NCBI RefSeq assembly: GCF_025515205.1
Contig: NZ_JAOPFX010000002.1
Location: forward strand, 496,001 to 560,000
Direction of reading: 5' to 3'
From: Microbacterium fluvii
GTDB taxonomy: Bacteria; Actinomycetota; Actinomycetes; Actinomycetales; Microbacteriaceae
Length of the DNA: 64,000 bases
Made by a program: the position numbers and the translations under genes. Under the pieces are notes generated by a model that did not search any database, was not told the origin of the DNA, and saw nothing but the letters and a program-made list of their open reading frames with translations. This document shows positions 41,653 through 50,077 of this stretch, piece by piece; the first letter of the stretch is position 1, and each line of letters begins with the position of its first letter.

Positions 41653-42402
41653 TCAGGCGGGGGTGGACTCGGGCTGGGTCTCGGTCGAGGTCTCGGGCTG
41701 AGCCTCGTTCTGAGCCTCCGGCGAGACGAGACGGAAGTCGCGGTCGACGTGCAGCGCCATGGCCTTCGCTGCCCGCTCGACATCGTGCGCCTCGATGGCG
41801 GCCAGCACCTCGCCGTGGTCGCCGAGGCGCACCTGCGCCTCACCGGCGTAGACGAGCTGTCCGCGGTCGATCGCGCGCCGCAGCGATGCCATCACGCCGG
41901 CGTACAGCGCGGTCAGCAGGGCGCTGCCCGAGGCGTCGAACACCGTCGCGTGGAACGGCCCCGTGCCGCGGCCGCGGCCGGATGCCGGGTAGTCCACGTC
42001 GCGGGGCGAATCGGCGCCGTGGGCCTCGCGCAGCGACGCGAGCTGCTCTTCCGTGCGCAGCCTCGCCGCCTGCTGCGCCGCCTCGACCTCGAGTGCCCGC
42101 CGGAACACCAGCAGGTCGGCGAGCTCGAAGTCCGAGATGTAATCGGTGATCAGCGAGCTCACGGGCGTGCGCGAGCGCACGAACGTGCCGCGCCCCGGCA
42201 GGGGCTCCAGCATCCCGAGCGATGCGAGTGATCGCACCGCCTCGCGCACGGTCGTCTTGCCGACACCGAGCAGCTCCATGAGCTCCTGCTCGGTGGGGAT
42301 GCGCCGGTTGATCGGCCATTCGCCGCTGGTGATCTTGCGGCGCAGGAACGCCAGGGTCTCGAGGGCGCGGGCAGAGCCCACTCCGCCGGTCTCGTGCGCC
42401 AC
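41653..42402 (-). CDS. FadR-type GntR regulator at the end of the polyamine operon
   Basis: A 249-residue regulator. Winged helix at residues 17-75: RRKITSGEWPINRRIPTEQE, then LMELLGVGKTTVREAVRSLA and PGRGTFVRS. A helical FCD-like domain follows (FELADLLVFRRALEVEAAQQ, then FHATVFDASGSALLTALYAG and DHGEVLAAI). The C-terminus ends in a Glu/Gln/Thr-rich tail. GTG 42402 is chosen for GGAGGA just upstream. It follows the flavoprotein gene (42465) in the same direction and probably regulates the pot group; similar GntR proteins control polyamine use in actinobacteria. Confidence 0.86.
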   Translation of the reverse strand: MAHETGGVGSARALETLAFLRRKITSGEWPINRRIPTEQELMELLGVGKTTVREAVRSLASLGMLEPLPGRGTFVRSRTPVSSLITDYISDFELADLLVFRRALEVEAAQQAARLRTEEQLASLREAHGADSPRDVDYPASGRGRGTGPFHATVFDASGSALLTALYAGVMASLRRAIDRGQLVYAGEAQVRLGDHGEVLAAIEAHDVERAAKAMALHVDRDFRLVSPEAQNEAQPETSTETQPESTPA

Positions 42403-42464
42403 GTGCTCCTCCGCGTGCCTGGTGTGCTCCCCGCGAGTGTAGTGCCCGCCGCGATGTGAGCCGC

Positions 42465-43895
42465 TCAGGAGTCGAAGCCCAGCCCCACCGCGTCGAGCGT
42501 CTTCAGGAGCACGTTGCGCCTGCCCTCGTTGTGGTCGGCGCGATCGAGCGACCAGCGGGTCGCGTTGATGCCGATGGATGCCGCCGGCTCCGGCGGGAAG
42601 GGCAGCGGGCGTTTGCGCACCATCTCGAGCTGCGTCTTCTCGTTCTTCGTGCCGGCGAGAAGGTCGAGCATGACGTCGGCGGCGAACCGGGTCGAGCCGA
42701 CACCCAGACCTGTGAACCCGGCGGCATATGCCACCCGGCCCTTGCGCGCCGTGCCGAAGAACGCCGTGAACTGCGTGCACGTGTCGATCGCGCCCGACCA
42801 CTGGTGCGAGAAGCGCAGGCCCTCCAGCTGCGGGAACGTCGTGAAGAAGTGGCTCGCGAGCCGCGCCCACACGTCGGGGCGGTTCTCGTACCGAGGATCG
42901 ACCTTGCGCCCGTAGTGGTAGAGCGCGTCATACCCGCCGAACAGGATGCGGTTGTCTTTCGACAGCCGGTAGTAGTGGAACTGGTTCGCGAGGTCTCCGA
43001 TGCCCTGCCGGTCGTTCCAGCCGATCGAGGCGAGCTGCTCGTCGGTCAGCGGCTCGGTCATGAGCGCGTAGTCGTATACCGGAACGGTCATGAGCCGGTT
43101 GCGCTTGATCAGCGACGGGAACACGTTGGTCGCCAGCACCGCCTGCGCGGCGTCGACCCGACCGCCCTCGGTGACGACGGCGACGCCGGTCGCCGTGTTC
43201 TCGAGCGCCTTGACGTGCGAGCGCTCGAAGATCTCGACGCCGCGCTCTTCGCACACCCGCGCGAGCTCGGCGGCCAGGCGCGCGGGGTGCACCAATCCGC
43301 ACGTGCGCTTCTCCCACACCGCCGCGAGATACGTCGGCGACGCGACGGATGCCTGGGCCTGCGCCTCGTCGAGGAACACCGTGTCGGGGTCGCCCTCGGC
43401 CGCCCACTCCGCGAGCCACGGCACCTGGTGCGGCTCGGTCGCGGGGGCGAGCTGCCCCGTGCGCTCGAAGTGGAAGTCCATGCCGTAGTCGGCCTCGGCC
43501 GCCTCGATCGCGTCGAGGTTGGCGAGTCCCAGCTCGTCGATCAGCGGCATCTCGTCGGGCCAGCGGCTCAGCCCGTTCTCGTGCCCGTGGGTCAGGCTCG
43601 ACTCGCAGAAGCCGCCGTTGCGGCCGGACGCCGCCCAGCCCACGCGGTTGGCCTCGACGACCACGACGCGGCGGCCGGGGTCGCGGGTCTTGGCGAGCAG
43701 CGCCGTCCACAGCCCGGTGTAGCCGGCCCCGACGACTACGAGGTCGGCGGGCGTGCCGCCCCGCAGCGGGGGCCGGTCGGGCCGCAGGGCCGCGGGCAGG
43801 TCGTCGATCCAGAACACCCCCGTGCGGGTGTGTTCGAGGCTCGTGCTGATGACGGATGCCGAGGGCACACGCCTTTCGAAGACGGTGGTTCCCAC
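42465..43895 (-). CDS. FAD-dependent oxidoreductase (PuuB-like amine oxidase), second paralogue
   Basis: A 476-residue flavoprotein with dinucleotide motif ADLVVVGAGYTGLWTALLAK near residue 50 and GWAASGRNGGFCESSLTHGH near 88; the Cys-containing RNGGFC is typical of one PuuB branch. C-terminal GFTGLGVGSTRFAADVMLDLL completes the FAD site. It should oxidise an amine to an aldehyde. GTG at 43895 is preferred because AGGAAG lies 8 bases upstream; GTG 43904 would overlap that site. It lies downstream of the amidohydrolase after a hairpin, in the pot operon direction. Differs markedly from the 12974 paralogue, so substrates may differ. Confidence 0.88.
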   Translation of the reverse strand: MGTTVFERRVPSASVISTSLEHTRTGVFWIDDLPAALRPDRPPLRGGTPADLVVVGAGYTGLWTALLAKTRDPGRRVVVVEANRVGWAASGRNGGFCESSLTHGHENGLSRWPDEMPLIDELGLANLDAIEAAEADYGMDFHFERTGQLAPATEPHQVPWLAEWAAEGDPDTVFLDEAQAQASVASPTYLAAVWEKRTCGLVHPARLAAELARVCEERGVEIFERSHVKALENTATGVAVVTEGGRVDAAQAVLATNVFPSLIKRNRLMTVPVYDYALMTEPLTDEQLASIGWNDRQGIGDLANQFHYYRLSKDNRILFGGYDALYHYGRKVDPRYENRPDVWARLASHFFTTFPQLEGLRFSHQWSGAIDTCTQFTAFFGTARKGRVAYAAGFTGLGVGSTRFAADVMLDLLAGTKNEKTQLEMVRKRPLPFPPEPAASIGINATRWSLDRADHNEGRRNVLLKTLDAVGLGFDS

Positions 43896-43968
43896 GGGTA
43901 TCACTTCCTATCTGGGGTGGGGTCTGGGTGGTGCCCTCGCCTCGGGCGAGGAGATCTCGTGAGGAGAG

Positions 43969-44041
43969 GGCAGCATCCGCTCTTTCGGTCCTCGCTCCGC
44001 CGATTCTCCTCGCCTGAAGCGAGGAGCGGGCGGATGCTGCC
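43969..44041. terminator. Nested inverted repeat after the amidohydrolase gene
   Basis: Outer arms GGCAGCATCCGC (43969-43980) and GCGGATGCTGCC (44030-44041) are exact complements. Inside, CTCCTCGC (44006-44013) pairs exactly with GCGAGGAG (44019-44026) around a 5-base loop. It lies 2 bases beyond the amidohydrolase stop and may terminate or stabilise the pot mRNA. The rest of this 148-bp gap holds only the presumed ribosome-binding region of the flavoprotein gene. Confidence 0.6.
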
Positions 44042-44043
44042 GC

Positions 44044-45699
44044 TCAGGCGTCGTCGGCGGCGAACACGCGCGCCCCCTCGACGTAGGTCTGCAGCACGCG
44101 CGTCGCGCCGATCTGGTCGGCGGGCCCGGCGAACGGATCGCGGTCGAGCACGGCGAGATCGGCGTACTTGCCCACCTCGATCGTGCCGGTGTCGGCGTCG
44201 AGGTGGTTCACCCACGCGGAGCCCGCCGTGTAGGCGGTGAGCGAAGTGGCCAGGTCGATCGACTGCTCGGGGAGGAACGCGTCGTACTCGCCCTCCTCGT
44301 ACCCGGGGGCGGCGGTGCGGTTCACGGCGGTGTGGATCGCCGCGAGGGGGTTCGGCGACGACACCGACCAATCGCTGCCGGCGGCGAGCACGGTTCCTGC
44401 GCGCAGGAGGTCGCCGAACGGATACTGCCACGCATCCCGAGGCGACCCGAGGAAGGGCAGGGTCAGCTCGATCATCTGCGGCTCGAGCGTCGCCCACAGC
44501 GACTGCATGTTGGCGGCGACCCCGAGCGCGCGGAACCGCGGCACGTCCTCGGGGTGGACCACTTGGATGTGCGCGATGTGGTGGCGGCCGTCGCCCCGCC
44601 CGTTGCGCGCGAGCGCGTGCTCGACGGCATCGAGGCACTGCCGCACGGCGCGGTCGCCGATCGCGTGGAAGTGCACCTGGAATCCCAGGGCGTCGAGCTG
44701 CGGCACGGCTTCGTTGAGGATCTCGGGCGGCACGAACGAGATGCCCGAGTTGTCGGTGAAGTGCCCGTGGCCGTCGTGATAGGGCTCGAGCATCGACGCC
44801 GTGAAGTTCTCGGCCACGCCGTCTTGCATGACCTTGACCGACGTCGCCTGGAACCTCCCCGCCGACAGGCGCCGCCGTCGCTCGACGAGCGAGGGGATCT
44901 GCTCGAGGCCCGCTGTGCGATCCCACCACAGGGCTCCGACGACGCGGGCGGTCAGCGAGCCGTCGGCGGCGGCATCCACATACGTCTGCCCCTGGTCGAC
45001 GAGGTCGCTGTAGTCGCCGATGATCGCGTCCTGCCAGGCCGTGATGCCGTAGGAGTGCAGGTAGCGCTGACCGGCCATGAGCGCCTCGTGCAGGAACTCG
45101 GGAGTCGGGTCGGGGATCAGCCGGTTCACGAGCGACATCGCCCCCTCGTGCAGCGTGCCGGTCGGGTCGCCGTCGGCGTCGCGCTCGATGCGTCCGTCGG
45201 CCGGGTCGGGAGTGTGCCGGTCGATGCCCGCTCGACGCAGCGCCGCCGAGTTCACCCAGGCGCCGTGCCCGTCGCGGTTGGGCAGGAACGCCGGGCGGTC
45301 GGGCAGCACCCGGTCGAGGGCGGCCGCCGTCGGCGTGCCGCCGGGGAAGGCCGACATGCTCCACCCTCCGCCCGAGATCCACTCCTCGGCGGGGTGCGCG
45401 GCGGCGTAGGCCGCGACGATGTCGAGGTACTCCTGCTCGGTCGACCCGTGTGCGAGGTCGCAGCGCAGCAGCTCCAGTCCGCCCGAGACGGGGTGCACGT
45501 GCGCGTCTTGGAAGCCGGGCACCAGCATCCGCCCCGCGAGGTCGACGACCTCGGTCGAGGGGCCGATGAGATCGCGGATGCTGTCGCCGCCCACCGCGAC
45601 GATGCGCCCGTCGCTGACGGCCACGGCGCTCGCGCGCGAGCGCACGGTGTTCGCCGTGAAGACGGGCCCGCCGCTGAAGACGAGGTCGGCGTAGGTCAT
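44044..45699 (-). CDS. YtcJ-like amidohydrolase
   Basis: A 551-residue metal-dependent hydrolase of the urease superfamily. Metal-binding HxH is seen in VPGFQDAHVHPVSGGLELL near residue 67; further ligands in HFHAIGDRAVRQCLDAVEHA near 340, HHIAHIQVVHPEDVPRF near 365 and the aspartate in LAAGSDWSVSSPNPLAAIHT near 430. The C-terminal LGTIEVGKYADLAVLDRDPF-type segment (DTGTIEVGKYADLAVLDRDPF in part) is diagnostic. Such enzymes hydrolyse amides or N-acyl compounds. It sits between the pot transporter and an amine oxidase, so it may deacylate an imported amine derivative. No signal peptide. Confidence 0.88.
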   Translation of the reverse strand: MTYADLVFSGGPVFTANTVRSRASAVAVSDGRIVAVGGDSIRDLIGPSTEVVDLAGRMLVPGFQDAHVHPVSGGLELLRCDLAHGSTEQEYLDIVAAYAAAHPAEEWISGGGWSMSAFPGGTPTAAALDRVLPDRPAFLPNRDGHGAWVNSAALRRAGIDRHTPDPADGRIERDADGDPTGTLHEGAMSLVNRLIPDPTPEFLHEALMAGQRYLHSYGITAWQDAIIGDYSDLVDQGQTYVDAAADGSLTARVVGALWWDRTAGLEQIPSLVERRRRLSAGRFQATSVKVMQDGVAENFTASMLEPYHDGHGHFTDNSGISFVPPEILNEAVPQLDALGFQVHFHAIGDRAVRQCLDAVEHALARNGRGDGRHHIAHIQVVHPEDVPRFRALGVAANMQSLWATLEPQMIELTLPFLGSPRDAWQYPFGDLLRAGTVLAAGSDWSVSSPNPLAAIHTAVNRTAAPGYEEGEYDAFLPEQSIDLATSLTAYTAGSAWVNHLDADTGTIEVGKYADLAVLDRDPFAGPADQIGATRVLQTYVEGARVFAADDA

Positions 45700-45713
45700 C
45701 GGGACTCCTGGTT

Positions 45714-45745
45714 CGGGCGTTGAGCGAGCGAAGCGAGACGAAACG
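45714..45745 (-). repeat. Single copy of the GTTTCG...CAACG repeat between amidohydrolase and potC-like gene
   Basis: CGGGCGTTGAGCGAGCGAAG, then CGAGACGAAACG. It occupies the 56-bp gap between two co-directional genes and so is part of the pot transcript. Confidence 0.85.
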
Positions 45746-45755
45746 GCGGTGCGGC

Positions 45756-46598
45756 TCAGCCGCCGGCCATGGTGCGGGCGATGTCGGTGGCGGAGTCGCC
45801 CGCGCGGCGCAGCACGATCGCGACGACCGCGAGGGCCAGCAGCGTCAGGACGAGCATGATCGTCGAGACCGCCGCGATCTCGGGCCGGAGGCCCGACCGC
45901 AGCGAGCTCAGGATGTAGACCGGCCACGGCGTCGACCCCGACACCTGAACGAACGACGAGACGACGGTGTTGTCGAGGCTGAACGTGAACGACAGCAGCG
46001 CTCCGGCGAGCACGGCGGGCATCGCGAGCGGCAGCGTGACACGGCGGAAGGTTGTGAACGGCGTCGCATAGAGGTCGGCGGAGGCCTCTTCGAGGTTCTC
46101 GGGCAGGCCCACGAGGCGCGCGCGCACGATGTAGGTGACGACGGCCACCGAGAACAGCGAGTGGCCGATCACGAGGCGCACCGTGCCGTCGTTGAATACC
46201 GACATGCCGAGGTCCTGCCCGAGGAAGACGAGCCACGGCAGCAGCGACACCGCATCCACGATCTCGGGGGTCACCGACACGAGCAGCAGCAGTCCGATGA
46301 ACCACCACGTCCACTTTCCCGGTCGGCGGGCCAGCGCGATGCCGGCGAGGGTGCCGAGCAGGGTCGCGAGCACCGCGGCGATCGCGCCGGTGCGCAGCGA
46401 CACCATGACCGCGTCGGAGAGCACCGACCGCGTGAACAGCGCCGTGTACCCGTCGAAGCCGAACTCGGTGAAGGCCGTCAGCAGTCGCCCGTTGTTGAAC
46501 GAGTAGCCGATGATCACGAGGATCGGCAGGAACAGGAAGACGAAGACGAGGATGCTGAACACCATCAGCAGCCGGTCGGTCAGGGCGCCGTGCTTCAT
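45756..46598 (-). CDS. potC: Polyamine-type ABC transporter permease (PotC-like)
   Basis: A 280-residue membrane protein with about six helices, starting LLMVFSILVFVFLFLPILVI. The EAA coupling loop reads EEASADLYATPFTTFRRVTL near residue 175. Homologous to PotC/YdcV; these import putrescine, spermidine or related cations. ATGA overlap with the upstream permease gene. The family name is secure; the exact substrate is not. Confidence 0.9.
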   Translation of the reverse strand: MKHGALTDRLLMVFSILVFVFLFLPILVIIGYSFNNGRLLTAFTEFGFDGYTALFTRSVLSDAVMVSLRTGAIAAVLATLLGTLAGIALARRPGKWTWWFIGLLLLVSVTPEIVDAVSLLPWLVFLGQDLGMSVFNDGTVRLVIGHSLFSVAVVTYIVRARLVGLPENLEEASADLYATPFTTFRRVTLPLAMPAVLAGALLSFTFSLDNTVVSSFVQVSGSTPWPVYILSSLRSGLRPEIAAVSTIMLVLTLLALAVVAIVLRRAGDSATDIARTMAGG

Positions 46599-47485
46599 GA
46601 CGAGACCTCCCCGAGCACGAGCCGGGTCTGGGCCCGGAAGGGCAGTGACACGAGCCACAGCAGCAGGCCGATCACGGCGGCGGAGCCCAGGATCACGACG
46701 ATGAGGGTCACCGCCATCGCCGAGCCCAGCGCCCAGTTCTGCGCCGTCTGGAACTGCGCGGCCACCATCTGGCCCACCATGTTGCCCTTGGCGCCACCCA
46801 GCACCGTCGCGGTGATGTAGTCGCCCATGAGCGGGATGTACACCAGCAGCACGCCGACGATCACGCCGGGGCGGGCGAGCGGGAACGTCACGCGGAAGAA
46901 GGTGCGGATGCGGTCGGCACCGAGATCCTTCGACGCTTCCCGCAGCGGCAGCCCGACCCGGTCGAACGCCACGAACAGCGGCAGGATCATGAGCGGCAGA
47001 TAGTTGTAGACGACGCCGAGCAGCACGGCCGGGCGCGTGTAGAGGATGTCGATCGGACCGAGCCCGATCGCCTGCAGGGCGTGCGAGACGAACCCTTCGG
47101 GGGCGAGGATCACCTGCCACCCGATCGTGCGCACGAGGAAGTTGGTCCAGAAGGGCACGAGCACCAGGGCGATCAGCATCCCCTTCCAGCGCGCCGGCGC
47201 CTTCAGCGCCATCCAGTAGGCGACGGGGGCGCCGATAAGGAAGCACAGCGCCGTGCCGCCCAGGCCGATCCACAGCGTGTTCAGGAACGTGTCGAAGAAC
47301 GTCGGGGTGAACACCTCGAGGTAGCGGTCGAACGAGAGGATGTCGTTGGCGTGGGTGCCGAACAGGCCCGGCTTGTAGCCGAGGCTGTACCAGAAGACGA
47401 CGGCGACAGGCAGCACGAAGAACACCACCAGCCATGCCCACGCCGGGATCGCCAGGGCGAACCCGGGAGCCCGGAGTCTACGCAC
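46595..47485 (-). CDS. potB: Polyamine-type ABC transporter permease (PotB-like)
   Basis: A 296-residue membrane protein with around six helices (AIPAWAWLVVFFVLPVAVVF first). Contains the PotB-type FWTNFLVRTIGWQVILAPEG loop and the EAA motif REASKDLGADRIRTFFRVTF near 205. GTG start at 47485 overlaps the last codons of potD by eight bases. Forms the channel with PotC. Confidence 0.9.
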   Translation of the reverse strand: MRRLRAPGFALAIPAWAWLVVFFVLPVAVVFWYSLGYKPGLFGTHANDILSFDRYLEVFTPTFFDTFLNTLWIGLGGTALCFLIGAPVAYWMALKAPARWKGMLIALVLVPFWTNFLVRTIGWQVILAPEGFVSHALQAIGLGPIDILYTRPAVLLGVVYNYLPLMILPLFVAFDRVGLPLREASKDLGADRIRTFFRVTFPLARPGVIVGVLLVYIPLMGDYITATVLGGAKGNMVGQMVAAQFQTAQNWALGSAMAVTLIVVILGSAAVIGLLLWLVSLPFRAQTRLVLGEVSS

Positions 47486-48656
47486 CGGCGGCGGCCTTCG
47501 CCTTGTTCCAGATGTCGACCGTGCGCTGCTGCGCGTCGTTGACCTCGCCGTCCTTCATCGTCGCCAGCTGCTCGGGTGTGAAGAAGACGAGGTCGAGCAT
47601 CTCGAGCCCCTCGGCCTCGGCGGTCGCCTGGATGTCTTTCGCGCCCGTGTGGTAGCCGATCCAGTCGAGTTCGGCCAGTGCGTTCTCGGGAGTGAGCACG
47701 TAGTTGATGAAGGCGTGTGCGGCCTCGGGGTGCGGAGCCGTCGACGAGATCGCCCAGTTGTCCATCCACAGCTCGGTCGCGGGCGATCCCAGCACCCACT
47801 GCCAGCGGTCGGGGTCGGACGAGTTGATGATGCCCTGGCGCGCGTCGCCGTTCCACACCTGCACGAGCGCCTGGGTCGCCTGCGGAATGGCGCTCGAACC
47901 CGGGTAGGAGTCGAACGCCGCGATGTGCGGGGCGAGGGTGTTCACGATGAAGTCCTCGCACGCGTCGATGTCTGCGGTGTCGGTCGTGTTCCAGTCGATG
48001 CCGTTGGCCCAGTAGTACATGCCGGTGATCTCGGCGGGGTCGTCGAGCACGCTCGTCTTGCCGCTGGCCTCGTTCTGCGCGGCATCCAGGAAGTCGTTCC
48101 AGGTCTTGAGCTCGCGCGTGATGACGGTCTTGTCGTAGACGAAGCCGGTGGTGCCCCACGCCTTGCAGATCGAGTAGTCGTTCGACGGATCCCACTCGCG
48201 GCCGAGGTAGGCGGCATCCATGTACTGGATGTTGGGGATCAGATCTTTGTTGAGCTTCAGCAGCAGATCGTTCTGGATCATCTGCGGGATGAACACGCCC
48301 GTCGGCACGATGATGTCGTAGCCGCTCGTGCCCTTGGCGGCGACGAGCTTGGAGATGAGCTCTTCGTTCGAGCCGAACGCGTCGACGGTGATCTTGGGCC
48401 CGAGCTCGTCGGTGAAGGCCGTCAGCACGTCGGGGGCGTCGTAGTCGCCCCACGAATAGATCGACAGCGCGTCTTCGAGCGCGCCACCGGTGGCCACGGC
48501 CGAGGGCTTCGTGCTCGAGCCGCCGGCGCAGGCGGCCAGGAACGCGGTGCCGCCGGCGATCGCCGCGAGCGACAGGAAGCGGCGGCGCGACACCTCCTGC
48601 AGGATGATGGGCGCCGCGGCGCGGCTGGCGAGGATGCGGATGGGCTGGTCGGCCAT
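47478..48656 (-). CDS. potD: Polyamine-type ABC substrate-binding lipoprotein with Tat signal (PotD-like)
   Basis: A 392-residue binding protein. The N-terminus has the twin-arginine motif SRRRFLSLAAIAGG (residues 23-36) followed by lipobox FLAAC, so it is exported folded and lipid-anchored. Mature part: LSIYSWGDYDAPDVLTAFTD, then SGYDIIVPTGVFIPQMIQND and a typical PotD C-terminus (YVLTPENALAELDWIGYHTG). ATG at 48656 follows a GAGAGGAAT-like site. Between potA (21-bp gap) and potB. It could bind spermidine, putrescine or another amine. Confidence 0.9.
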   Translation of the reverse strand: MADQPIRILASRAAAPIILQEVSRRRFLSLAAIAGGTAFLAACAGGSSTKPSAVATGGALEDALSIYSWGDYDAPDVLTAFTDELGPKITVDAFGSNEELISKLVAAKGTSGYDIIVPTGVFIPQMIQNDLLLKLNKDLIPNIQYMDAAYLGREWDPSNDYSICKAWGTTGFVYDKTVITRELKTWNDFLDAAQNEASGKTSVLDDPAEITGMYYWANGIDWNTTDTADIDACEDFIVNTLAPHIAAFDSYPGSSAIPQATQALVQVWNGDARQGIINSSDPDRWQWVLGSPATELWMDNWAISSTAPHPEAAHAFINYVLTPENALAELDWIGYHTGAKDIQATAEAEGLEMLDLVFFTPEQLATMKDGEVNDAQQRTVDIWNKAKAAAGA

Positions 48657-48677
48657 GGGGGGATTCCTCTCGAGTGC

Positions 48678-49835
48678 CTACAGGGACTGCGCGGTGCGGA
48701 CGGTGCGGGTCGTGGGCAGGTCGACGTGGCCGGCCTGGTCGGCGAGGTCGTCGAGCGGGAAGACCTGCACCGACTCGGGTCGCCACGAGCTCCACACGGT
48801 GTCGCCGACGGCGACCCGTGGGGCGTCGGGGGTGGGGCGGCGGGCGAGGATCGACTGGTCGCCGGCGAGCTGCACGAGGAACTGCATCGTCTCGCCCAGG
48901 TGCGACAGGCCGATCACGCGGCCCTCGACCGCGTTGGTCGTGCCCTCGGGGCGGGCGGCCGACAGCTCGACGAACTCCGGCCGCACGGCCGCCCGCGCGG
49001 GGGAGCCGGGTGCGGGCGAGGCGATGGCGGTGGCGGGCAGCATCCGCACCAGTTCTGCGTCGACGGCGGCGCCGTCTGCCGAGACGGTGCCGTCGAAGAA
49101 GTTCTGCTGGCCGACGAAGGCGGCGACATAGGCGGATGCGGGCGAGCCGTAGATCGTGTCGGAGTCGGCGAGCTGCTCGATGCGGCCGTCGCGCATGACG
49201 GCGATGCGGTCGCTCATCGAGAGCGCCTCGCCCTGATCGTGGGTGACGAAGACGAACGTGATGCCCAGCCGCGACTGGAGCAGCTTGAGCTCGAGCTGCA
49301 TCTCTTCTCGCAGCTGTCGGTCGAGCGCTCCCAGCGGCTCGTCGAGCAGCAGCACCGATGGACGGTTGACGAGGGCGCGGGCGAGCGCGACGCGCTGCTG
49401 CTGGCCGCCGGAGAGCTGGGTCGGCTTGCGGTCGGCGAACCGGCGCATCTGCACCATGTCGAGGGCGGTCGACACGCGCTCGCGCACCTCGGACTTGGGG
49501 GTGCGGCGCTGCTGCAGCCCGTAGGCGACGTTCTTGGCGACCGACATGTGCGGGAAGAGCGCGTAGGCCTGGAAGACCGTGTTGACGTCGCGCTTGTAGG
49601 GGGCGGCGCCCAGCACGCTCGCCCCAGAGATGCGGATGTCGCCCGCGTCGGGGTGCTCGAAGCCGGCGATCATGCGCAGCGTCGTGGTCTTGCCGCAGCC
49701 CGAGGGGCCCAGCAGCGAGAGGAACTCGCCGGGGTGGATCTGGAGCGACAGATCGTCGACGGCTGTCTGGTCGCCGTAGCGCTTGGTGACCGAATCGAGC
49801 ACGACGGCTCCGCGCGCGTCATCCACAGCCGTCAC
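48678..49835 (-). CDS. potA: Polyamine-type ABC transporter ATP-binding protein (PotA-like)
   Basis: A 385-residue ATPase, first gene of the reverse operon. Walker [21 protein letters not shown] near residue 42, signature [20 protein letters not shown] near 138, Walker [20 protein letters not shown] and switch [18 protein letters not shown]-terminal TOBE-like regulatory domain ([20 protein letters not shown], then [17 protein letters not shown]) is present. GTG at 49835 has GGAGGACTC directly upstream. The upstream region holds the GACAGATCG motif shared with the pucR/mmsA region. Confidence 0.92.
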   Translation of the reverse strand: MTAVDDARGAVVLDSVTKRYGDQTAVDDLSLQIHPGEFLSLLGPSGCGKTTTLRMIAGFEHPDAGDIRISGASVLGAAPYKRDVNTVFQAYALFPHMSVAKNVAYGLQQRRTPKSEVRERVSTALDMVQMRRFADRKPTQLSGGQQQRVALARALVNRPSVLLLDEPLGALDRQLREEMQLELKLLQSRLGITFVFVTHDQGEALSMSDRIAVMRDGRIEQLADSDTIYGSPASAYVAAFVGQQNFFDGTVSADGAAVDAELVRMLPATAIASPAPGSPARAAVRPEFVELSAARPEGTTNAVEGRVIGLSHLGETMQFLVQLAGDQSILARRPTPDAPRVAVGDTVWSSWRPESVQVFPLDDLADQAGHVDLPTTRTVRTAQSL

Positions 49836-49925
49836 GAGTCCTCCGGTTCCAGCGCGCCGCCGTGGCGCGTTCCGGCCATTCAATACGTCCGGCCCCGGCG
49901 GTACAACGAGCGCATGGCCGGAACC

Positions 49926-49969
49926 GGACGATCCCGTCCGTGACCGCCCCGACCCCGACAGATCGTCCG
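49926..49969. promoter_or_regulatory. Candidate regulator sites upstream of potA
   Basis: GGACGATCCCGTCCG (49926-49940, partial dyad) and GACAGATCGTCCG (49957-49969) lie 91-135 bp upstream of the potA start. The second matches the site at 19171 at 12 of 13 bases. A PucR-type activator could bind both regions. Confidence 0.5.
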
Positions 49970-50005
49970 GTCCGGGGTAACGGCCGCGTAACGCCCCTTC
50001 ACTCT

Positions 50006-50073
50006 CCCCGCAATGTGGCATCTGTTGCCGCTGCCGGGCCTCCGGATGTGACCGAAGGTGCCAAGTTGCGGGG
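50006..50073. repeat. Stem-loop repeat (CAACTTGGCAC family), copy 2
   Basis: Left arm CCCCGCAATGTGGCA (50006-50020), right arm TGCCAAGTTGCGGGG (50059-50073), with two unpaired positions in the middle. It lies 5 bases beyond the stop of the M20 peptidase gene. Inner bases CTGTTGCCGC and GTGACCGAAGG resemble the loops of copies 1 and 3. Confidence 0.75.
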
Positions 50074-50077
50074 CTTG

